DNA of 64,000 nt from contig JAXQJY010000029.1 of the NCBI GenBank assembly GCA_037042185.1, positions 1,550,001 through 1,614,000 of the forward strand, read 5' to 3'. The stretch comes from Sordariomycetes sp. S80-01Y. Taxonomy: Eukaryota; Ascomycota; Sordariomycetes. The position numbers were made by a program, and so were the translations under genes. Shown here in pieces: positions 55,806 through 64,000 of this stretch. Numbering within the stretch: the stretch's first letter is position 1; each line of letters begins with the position of its first letter. A model generated the notes under the pieces. The model was not told where the DNA came from. It saw nothing but the letters and a program-made list of their open reading frames with translations, and did not search any database.

Positions 55806-58459
55806 CTAATCGATACCGTTCACGACCCTCAGCGCTCGTCTCGGTCCCATGACCACATTGAAGAAGCTCGGCTCCTGGCCCTCCAACAGATTCTCCGTGC
55901 TCTCGCCACCCGTCCCGCTGCCGCTGCCGCTGCCGCTCGTATGGCCCCGTTCACTGCTCTTCTTCTCCTGGCTAGCAGTACCACTCCCACTGGCGCCCGG
56001 GCTGGTACCGTCATCGGGAGACCACTTCGGATCATTCAACCACCGGGACGGCTCCCGGTCAGAACCGACCCAGGCAAAGGTCTCGTCTGATTCATCGAGG
56101 GATCGTCCACTACGACGGGCGCCCCCGCCAAAGACGCCGGTAGGAGCAAAGGCGTCGGCGGATGCGGCGCCGGAGTAGCGGTTCGCGACGGCGAGGTGGC
56201 GTTTGTAGGCGCCCACTTGGCGACGGTAGAGCCAGGCGCAGAAGCCAAGGTAGAAGGCCAGGGCTCCGGCTATGCCGGCGATGACGCCTGCGGCGATGGT
56301 GCCGGCCGGGGGGCTGTTGTCGGAGTCGTCACCGTCGCCTGAGGAAGAATCAGAGTCGGAGTCGGAGCTTACCGTGTGTGTTGCTCCGCTTTCCGTGATG
56401 GTGAAGACGGGAGGCTGGCCAGTAGCGAAAGGACCACCGGTAGCGTCAGCAACGGGAGTAGTAATAGTAGCACCACCGTCCTCATCGCCGCCGATTTCTT
56501 TCTGGACAGGTTCGGGGACTGTATAGCCGTACGAGCCAGCGAGGACGCTATTTTCCGGGTGGAAGTCGGCATCGTGATCGGCTGCTCTGAACTCATCCTT
56601 CCACTCCAGGGTCGAGGCGTCGAAGACATAAAAGCCTGGATCGTCGCACTCAGCTGTCTCGCCCATGTACCCGCCTACAACAATCATCTGGCCGTCGCGC
56701 ATGGTGCAAGTATGGCCGGCACGCCCGCGAGGGGCGTTGTCGGAGTCCATATCTGCCTTGATCCATTTAAAGGCTGGAATGGAGAGAATGAAGAAGTCGT
56801 TGTTCTGCTTTTGATTTTCCTGAGACTGGTCAGCAAGAGTAGTGGGATTAGAAGCGATTGGCCTACATAAGGCTGGAGGTTCTGGCCACCGAAGAAGTAA
56901 ACTTGGAAGCTCGAAGCGTCGGGAGCACTGGCAACGACTGCACAGGGGTTAACCCGGACGCTGGGAGCCTCCCCCTCGGTCTCTTGATGATACCACTCTG
57001 AGCTCTCAATGTCGTACACGGACAGGGTTTCCAAGTTGTGGGTAAAGGAGTCAGCAGTTCCTCCGGCCATGCCGATCAGAACTCCTCGCTTGCCCCAACC
57101 AGGCACAAAAACCAGTACGCCGTCCGCACGCTCAGGGAAATCATCCTTCTGGACACCACCCTCGGTGATGTTGCGAAAGACACCACCGTCAGCAGCACCT
57201 GAGGTACCCGCAAGCTTGTCGACGCCGGTGTTGGTGAAGCCGGGATGGGTGAACTCGAGGAGGCTATTTAAATACACCCGCCCAGGCCCGGTCTGCCGGG
57301 ACCAGCCGGGTGTCGTAGCCCAATCGAGGTGGCCGCCAAAGTACCAACTCAGACCCAGCTCGGGGACTGAGATGCCGGCACCTTCTGCGGCACGATGTAC
57401 TGGCTCGCCTTCTGGTGCGGAGTAGTTACCTGCAGAGGTCTCCGGGTTTTCGAATTCAGTCCACTCCTCGTCTTGGATGGAGTACCTCCAGAGCGATTCG
57501 GGGGCAGGGTCCTTGTATGGGTTGTCGGCAAATTGGCCGCCATAGAGATAGAGATAGTCGAAATCGCGCCAGAGGTAGCCATTGGCGACAGCTGGAGGGC
57601 CATCGGGGACCTCGAGGCCCTTAAGCGCCGGGCTATCGGTTTTCCAGTCTTTGGTAAGATCGAGGGTGAGAAGGTAGTTGTTCCACGTGTTCTCCTCTTG
57701 GTCGACCTCGGTCTTCGCCTCGCCACCATAAATGTACAGCGTGCCGTTGATATCAGCCACCTGGTGGGCCCAGCGATGGCAGACGTCAGTTGGACTCGTC
57801 TTCCTCACAGAGATAGGCCCGGCTTGTGCGACTCCAGCTTCCATCTTGTTCGACGAGTGTAGATTGAAGGCGGGGATCACCACAGCTATAAGCATAGCAA
57901 TCAGAGCAACGCGCTGGAGACCCGAAACGGACTCAGGCGGTGCGCCCGAAGCACTCTTGATCCTGGGGCGGCTCTTGGAATAGCTCCACCTGGAATACCA
58001 AGGCTGCGCTGGGGCGGAGTTCTGACGTTTTCGTAGACGCGGCCCAGGAGCCAGTTCGTCGTCCCCGGTCCTCTTCTCGAAAGCAGTCGCGCCAGTCTTG
58101 CTAGGCGGCAATTCGGAAATCTCGCCAAAATCTGCCTCTCTCTCCGTGGCTGTCGAAGGAGGCTGTGGGACTCTCTGCGTGGGCTCTGGTTGCGAGGCTA
58201 GAGTGCGAGCAGTGTTGGCTGCATCGATGTCCAGGCCGACCTCTGTAAATACAGGCTGCCTGCCTTTGGATATCTTACCGCCCATCTTGGATACGAGGGG
58301 CTGCAAATGCGAGCTCTCGCGCAGGCGCTCAGAAGTGAGATTTGAGTTGAAGCGTGGTCGCACCGGCGAGGTAGCGTCTCGTCGTGCAACGTCGTCGTGC
58401 GAGACAGCCTTCTGCTGCCGCTGTGGTTGGGTGTTCTTGCGAAGGACGGTGAAGGGCAT
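55806..58459 (-). CDS. Kelch-repeat membrane protein
   Basis: Exons 56867-58459 and 55806-56819 are joined by a 47-nt intron (GTAGGC..TCTCAG, branch CTAAT), phase 0, giving 868 aa. An alternative acceptor six bases earlier adds two residues. The open frame runs to 58543, but the first ATG is at 58459; another, at 58285, is possible. The basic N-terminal cytosolic part is followed by one membrane helix (about 181-199), a kelch beta-propeller (about 225-600; LYIYGGE, LYLYGGQF, VYFFGGQN and MIVVGGYMG blade motifs), a Ser/Asp-rich stalk and a second helix (about 706-729). The cytosolic tail is Gly/Ser-rich. Galactose-oxidase-like kelch proteins of this layout occur in many Pezizomycotina as cell-surface proteins of unknown role. 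No copper ligands of galactose oxidase were identified. Confidence 0.85.
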
Positions 58460-60140
58460 GACGGGAACAGAAGCAATAAGGTACTCGGCAAGCGCAGGGC
58501 TGTTAGCTGAAAAGGAGGGCCGGTATGTGGGAACAGGGTCCAAGGACGGTGGGAAGGGGATGTAATGATGTAGCCAACATGCAGGAGATGCTGGGGGGCG
58601 TCACGGTGTGCATAGCCTGGCTCAGGGCAGTATCAAGCGTGTCTTGGTCTGAAGAGGCGCTCGGCAGTGATACGACTCGGAGTATAAGGGGAAGATGAAA
58701 AGGGACGAGCATCACGAAGAGCAAGGCCATTCGAGGCCGATGACATGCCTGGCAGCGGGCATTGGCCTCTGACCGCCACGGACATCAACACCAGGACGGG
58801 CAGAGGCCCTGCCGGCCTTCTGAAGCAGCTTGACGACAGGTGAAGTCACTTCTGCTGGCTGCATCCTTGCCCGAGGTTGCCAATTGCCGCCTGGGCGACT
58901 GGATAGGGAAGACCATCGATCGATGAAGTTGGAAGCACCCCTGTCCCCCATACATCATCGATCCGCCCACACCCCAGTCGAGTAGGGATGGGCAACGGTA
59001 ACACCAAAACCAGCCCAGCGACTCACGGCGCTCATCGACCCATCCAGGAACAAAGGCTCCCAGGGCCGTGATTGGGCGCAGGACAAGGAAGCCGCTGTGG
59101 ATTGGAGGCCTTCACGTGTTCGTATTCCCCATGTTTTGGACGTTGGACGGGAGGCTGCCGTCCCGCTGCTGAGCCACCGCAGCTCCAGTCGCCGCCGGTT
59201 GTGGCTGTGAATCTTTTCTGGGGAACCAGATACGCGTGGTTTCGTTCTTGGAATAGAATGGCTCTTGGATTCGCATCTTCAGAGGTCGTGGCGTTGCTGC
59301 GGATGCCAAAGGTGTGCCGACTGAAGGGGGCGGCCGCGGTGGTTGCTGTTGACTTGGCTGCGTTTGACGTCAGTCGAAAAGGGTTCCCGTCCGATACGTC
59401 TTGGTCAGATCATTCCTGGTCCCATTCACTCGCACTGTACAGCCGCGCAGTTTCCCGCGCGTATCTACAGTGCCACATAATAGGATGCCAGCGCATCGAC
59501 ACCGCACTATTGCCTTGGACGTTGCATCCCAGCAAAGGAAGTCTCCTTGGGGAAATAAGCCCCTCTGCTTTTGGACACGCCTTGGTCAACAGATGCGACA
59601 AGTCCAGAAAGAGGTCGGGGCTGTCGAGAGCAGCTCGTACGCCTTCATCATACTGGGCCATCATGCTTGAGCATTGAAGGTTTGCCCCTTTTCGCGTTGC
59701 AGCCCACATGATGAAGGCTGTGTTATTCAGACATGGTCAATCGTGAATCAGCTTTGGAGAACGCTCTCGATGTCCACAGTGGTTCAAACGCCCATGAGCT
59801 TCCTTCATTGCCTCTCATATATTCAAGAGCAGCTTACAAGCGTACACACATCGGTTGTTTGTGTTCAGAATCAACGTAAATCCGCCTGTATCCTAACCTC
59901 CTGATAGCCTAACTCAGAGCCATCAACTCTAAACAACCAGGCGTCGAATGTGCTTCGCAGTTGGGCGGCTGTCTACGCGACGTAAGACCCGGACCCCGGA
60001 CCGCCATCCGCGTAAGGTCCCTTATCAGACGCTGCTGGCAAGACGTTCTTGTCTACGAAGGCATGAAGTAGCCAGCTGCGAAGCCACATCCGTCACGCGT
60101 AGTGATGTAGTGACATCTGTCACCCCGTGTAGAGTTTCCG
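58460..60140. other. Intergenic region upstream of the kelch gene
   Basis: About 1.7 kb, with the kelch promoter and leader near 58.5-59.0 kb. The ORF 59072-59677 (+, 201 codons) overlaps ORFs in other frames, has no domain or secretion signal and is not accepted. A CACGTG lies near 59114-59119. Confidence 0.5.
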
Positions 60141-60841
60141 ATGGCAACGGTGAAGCAGAGCCTCGCCGTCTGTGAGTCACATATGTCTTTCCTGTTAAAA
60201 AGTACAAACGAGTTCGACTTCGATCTCCTGCTTTTCCTCGCTTTCAACCCTTCTACCGAACAGTTTGCCACGCGAAAGATGACAAAAGTTGCTTTCCTTG
60301 CCGAGTCTGCGACGACTGCGGTTCGGATCTTCGATTCGAAGCTATCTTTCGGTACAGTGGGCTATTGCCTTGGAACGTCTGAGATAACTTTCTCCTCTTC
60401 GCTCGAGACCATCACTCTATGGCCGATCCATGGGTCGAGCTCGACGTCGACGGCCGCGTATCCGCAGCCGTCTGAGCCAGAGACGTGTAGTATGGTCATC
60501 GGTACCACGTGAGTTGATCATCCGCCCCAGCCCCTTGTCTGACTGACCAGCACAGCAGCACTTGTCCCGGGCCAAGTCAAGAGCCCCCACCCCCAGCTCA
60601 AGAAGTTACAGTAACAACCACAACCATCATGACCCTTCCCACGAGTATAGACCTGCCGGAGCCCCCATGCTCATTCTCTCCAATCGCTTCTTCGGCTGAA
60701 AGCAACACGGAATCCTCTGACACATCCTCCAGGCCTCCTCACCCCACAGGGACGAGTAGCGCTGCTTTGGGGGCCGCTCCCCGTATCGTTTTTGGAATGG
60801 TCGCACTCAGTGCAGTGCACGTCCTTGGGATGATGCGCTGA
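60141..60841 (+). CDS. Doubtful small Ser/Thr-rich protein with GPI-anchor-like tail
   Basis: Two ORFs (60141-60512 and a second ending at 60841) can be joined through a GTGAGT donor at about 60510 and an AG near 60557. This leads from ..SMVIGT into a STCPGP..TVTTTT stretch. The end is a Ser/Pro-rich segment followed by a 20-residue hydrophobic C-terminus (RIVFGMVALSAVHVLG), which resembles a GPI-attachment signal. No clear N-terminal signal peptide is visible, so the start or an upstream exon is uncertain. It could be a secreted wall protein or a chance ORF. Low confidence. Confidence 0.3.
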
Positions 60842-61105
60842 GCGCTATATAGCTGGGGAAGGAATGGTAAAAGGGTTGGCTTGGTTGTGGAGGTCGGGAG
60901 AGCGGACATTGTGCAGGTATACAGATGCTTCCCTGGAGCAGCGAAGTCATCAGTTGCGAATGAGAACCTTAGCAAGGGAGCCATCTCAGTGACCTTCGAC
61001 CTTCTCACAATGGAAACTTGTCGATTTCGTGCCCGATATTTCAGTCGGAACTTCGGCCAGACATTCTTTGCGCTGACGGACTATGCCACAGTCAGCCGAA
61101 GCAGA

Positions 61106-62827
61106 TCATCGCAGGCGTCCAACCCACGTAACATCTTCTGAATCCCCGAAGCCAAGGGGCTTCAGTGCCTCCACTGGTACTCCCGAAGCGGATACCCCAG
61201 GATAAGTGCTCAGCGCCTGACGTACACCCATTTCCCTTCCAATATAGTAGAGGTCCATCTCAGCCTTCGTCTTCTGCCCCGGTAGCGTTGAAGGCATAAG
61301 ATATACGGCCGTCAGCGGCCATATCAGCCTCAGCACGTCGAAGAGCGTCCTGGGGGATTTGTTGCCCTGTTTGACGATAGGTTTCATGGCTTTATCGCAG
61401 ATATCCAGAACCTCTTTGGCAGCACTTCGCACGCGCTGCAGGCAGTAATCCCTCTGCTGCTCGAGCTGATCCAGGGTGATGTGATCAGGTGTGTGATGCG
61501 TCAGGTAATTGGCCATCATCTGAGTGATGTGGTATGACTTGACGACGCATGCGCTGTAAAGATTCCGCCAATAAGTATGCCAGGGATCGACATCGTCCGT
61601 TGGGACGTGCGTGAAGCCGATTTCGGCCTCTTGTTCGGCTTTGGTGAGTTCAGCCACCAGCGTAACATAGTTCTCTGCCGCGGCCTCATAGTCATTCCGC
61701 CTCAAGGTGCTAAGCATGAGGTTTTGAACCCTGGCGGCTTTGTATATGAAGGTTGAGACGAGGAGGGCGAGTTCCTCCTCGATGCCTTGCACGTCTTGCT
61801 TGATCGTGTTGAGCCAGGTCTCGGTTTCTGGTGGACACTGAGTGGTGCTCGTGAGACACTCAATTTGCTACAAAAGAATATCAGCCAGAGTCAGTGCTTG
61901 GTGTGATGTCACATACCACGATGTTGAAAGACGACCAGAAGGCCATGCGCCCGGTGCTACTCCTCAGGTTCTCGATGCCTCTGGCTTTCAGGATACTGTA
62001 GAGCCCCTGTGCATGTAAATGCCACGGACTCAGAATCTGCGTGGGGTGCCCGATCGACCCGACGAGTAATTCATAGTTCGACAGCACCCAGACCGTGGCG
62101 AGCACGTCGTCCCGCCAGGCTCCCTCATGGGTCCTCAACGCGGCGTTCACAGCATTGAGCGTCTTGCCCATGTAGGAGCCCAGCTCGCGCTGTGTCTCGA
62201 CAAGCGACTCATGTTGAATTGCCGTAGGATATTGTATGTTTGTAACGTACGTCCTTGCGAAAAGATGTGCTGCCCAAACCAGCGGTCCGTCGGGAGGGCA
62301 TGTACTGTACATCTCATTGAGGAAGTCCAGTGTGGAATACGCGTCAAGGAGGATAGGCACAGAATGGGCTGTCCAATGCTCGTTCACAGTCTTTGTGAGC
62401 GGGAACTGCACGAACAGATGTCCTTCCTTCGTCACCACGGCACCGGCATCTGCATCGTTGACAAGAGCATCCAGCTCCTCAGCGAGAGCATCCGGCGTCC
62501 CCGAGCTGCTTGAACCTGCTATGCTCGAGGAGGAGACAAGCTCAGGGGTAGAGGCATCGCTAGCGTTGGCAAAGGCTTCCTGTGTTCTCTGCTTGCGTTT
62601 CTTGACAGTGGTAGGGTTCGCATTGCGAAACATCAGATCCTGCTGATCTCGATACCCAGGACATTCGGCGCCATACTTTCTGCATCTTTGACAAGACGGC
62701 CTACCAAGGTCACACTAGAGACATATGAGTATGCTGTACCACGCAATGATTTAGGGCTGATAAGAACCTTAACACGCCGTTGTCGGCAGAGACCGCAGTC
62801 CTTGCTCGGCTTGCCAGTGTTGGGCAT
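61106..62827 (-). CDS. Zn2Cys6 fungal transcription factor
   Basis: Exons 62768-62827, 61917-62714 and 61106-61867 are joined by introns of 53 nt (GTTCTT..CTCTAG) and 49 nt (GTATGT..TTGTAG), both phase 0, giving 539 aa. The first intron splits the zinc cluster after VK. Joined, it reads CGLC (11-14), C21, C28, QRC31 and C38, the exact CX2CX6CX6CX2CX6C pattern. The rest is a helical fungal-specific transcription factor-like region without clear Gal4-type subdomains (for example WHTYWRNLYSACVVKSYH), ending in VGRLR. It is presumably a nuclear DNA-binding regulator. Target genes are unknown; the neighbours do not form a metabolic cluster that would name it. Confidence 0.88.
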
Positions 62828-63832
62828 CGTCGCTGAGCAGGGACAGTCACTTCATTTTCGTGTTCCCTAGAGGCAAGCTATGACTAGGACGGGGGGGTCG
62901 ATTCGAAACAATTGCTGGAAGCGAGGTTACGCGCAAACTTCATGTTGCGATGAATTCAACTGTGCCGCTTAGCAACGTCAGCACCGACGCACTACGTGGT
63001 TGTGGGGATTGCCTGTTTCGGCTAGCGCCTCTGGAAGCGCGGGTCTTTGGAAGAAAGGGAAGACTCCATCTCTGTAAGATGTTGTAACACGAAGGCTGGA
63101 AGACTCAAAACTGACCCTGGAAGTAGTCGATAAGCATCTTGGTGTTTGTGGGTTATCTTCATTGCTCTCAAGCTCTCATCTTGGAGCGCCGGAAAGACAT
63201 GATCAAATTATTGAGGTGACGATGGAGATCCAAGGAGCAGTCGGGGCAGAGCAATAGAGCCAAGTGCTTCTTGTCATTCTCAGTTTGATACAAGGTCTCC
63301 TGTTTCGTTTACTAGGAGTCCAGCCCAACAGCTCCGAACCAGCCTACATTTCAAAGCTCGAACCTGATCTTCCAACATAAAGAAAAAACGATGAGTCCCT
63401 AACGAATGCACCCGGCCTGACTAACCATTGCCTTCCAGGCAATCGTCAAGGACCGAAACCAAAACGCCCTCTATGAACAAAATCCGAACAGGGTATGCAC
63501 ATCGCTCGCTCAGATGATGTGTCGTTCTAAATGATCGCCAAACGAGATCAATCATGCAATGACAAGATCGTTGCCTGCAAAAGACAGTGATATGCCCCGT
63601 CTATACCACAGGAAGACATGGTGCTGGTATGGGTGCGCCGAAATGACGCTTGCGCAGCGCACACATTTTTGGAGGATGTGTCGAACATAGCTAGCAATTA
63701 CGCAGTATATGCAAAGCGCAAATCCGTAGAAATGTGAACATGGACAATCAGTCCGGGTATCATTCCGTGCAGGCTGTGCACTGCTTTGGGGAAGGAAAAA
63801 GATACGCAGGGTCACCAGTAGCCGCGCAGCTT
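62828..63832. other. Intergenic region upstream of the Zn2Cys6 gene
   Basis: About 1 kb between the regulator and the 3' end of the gene at the right edge. The ORF 63552-63815 (-) overlaps what is probably the downstream region of the edge gene and has no domain. No gene is supported. Confidence 0.55.
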
Positions 63833-64000
63833 CTAGCCACCTGGCTTACGGAAACTCTCCACCCCTAGCAAGGGGATTTCGACTTCTGCCAGGCTGGGCA
63901 CACCCTCATCACGACGACGATCGACGAAGTTGTTGCACTCCCAGATGACCTGGCCCCACTCCGCTAGAGCGCGGCCGGCGTACACAGCATTCTTGGCAGC
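63833..64000 (-). CDS. 3' end of an unidentified gene (runs off the right edge)
   Basis: The frame is open from the window edge to a TAG at 63835-63833, encoding the last 55 residues of a protein. Sequence such as AVYAGRALAEWGQVIWECNN and RDEGVPSLAEVEIPLLGVE looks like real coding sequence (balanced composition, Trp and Cys present, and no stop in this frame), so this is taken as the terminal exon. The family is not recognised. Confidence 0.6.
   Translation of the reverse strand, partial: AAKNAVYAGRALAEWGQVIWECNNFVDRRRDEGVPSLAEVEIPLLGVESFRKPGG

Noticed and set aside
59072-59677. 201-codon + ORF between kelch and Zn2Cys6 genes
   Set aside because: No domain, no signal peptide, overlapped by ORFs in two other frames.

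Overview
The window looks like core chromosomal DNA of a filamentous ascomycete (Pezizomycotina, probably Sordariomycetes). The evidence is split housekeeping genes with short introns (mostly 47-110 nt) carrying GT..AG ends and CTAAC/CTGAC-like branch sites, long 5' regions without genes, and proteins of recognisably fungal type (HSP30-class small heat-shock protein, Zn2Cys6 regulator, TRP-like ML-domain channel, vacuolar endopolyphosphatase). I found no prokaryotic, viral, transposon, CRISPR, rRNA or tRNA feature. Exon joins below were worked out by hand from splice signals and reading frame.

Layout, left to right. 0.2-3.6 kb: TRP-like membrane protein (-). 5.6-8.8 kb: MLH2-like MutL homologue (-), divergent from lumazine synthase (+, 9.3-10.0 kb). 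10.4-13.1 kb: low-complexity protein with Asp-rich and Met/Gln-rich tracts (-), then about 4 kb without a gene. 17.2-19.0 kb: Mn-type CDF transporter (+), convergent with STT4 phosphatidylinositol 4-kinase (-, 19.2-25.1 kb), which is divergent from proteasome subunit beta-6 (+, 25.5-26.3 kb). 26.3-32.2 kb: about 5.9 kb without a supportable gene. 32.2-34.3 kb: RRM+YTH protein (+). 36.0-36.7 kb: HSP30-like (+) with heat-shock elements and a TATA box. 37.2-38.3 kb: RAD51 (+). 38.8-42.3 kb: Nup120/Nup160 nucleoporin (+). 42.6-43.6 kb: VPS26 (-). 44.3-45.2 kb: ribosomal protein L9/uL6 (+). 45.9-47.2 kb: single-pass membrane protein (-). 48.4-50.0 kb: V-ATPase subunit H (+). 50.5-51.8 kb: glycine cleavage T protein (+). 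53.1-55.4 kb: endopolyphosphatase (+). 55.8-58.5 kb: kelch membrane protein (-). 60.1-60.8 kb: doubtful small GPI-like ORF pair (+). 61.1-62.8 kb: Zn2Cys6 transcription factor (-). 63.8 kb to the right edge: 3' end of an unidentified gene (-).

The genes do not form one pathway. Loose themes are genome maintenance (MLH2-like, RAD51), endosome/vacuole function (VPS26, V-ATPase H, endopolyphosphatase, STT4) and nuclear or RNA biology (nucleoporin, YTH, L9). Two head-to-head pairs share compact promoters. No convincing novel system was found. The most interesting points are the Met/Gln-rich disordered protein, the K-rich/acidic endopolyphosphatase with CACGTG sites upstream, the YTH domain with an acidic insertion, the weak intron needed by the MLH2-like gene, and the large empty intergenic block.
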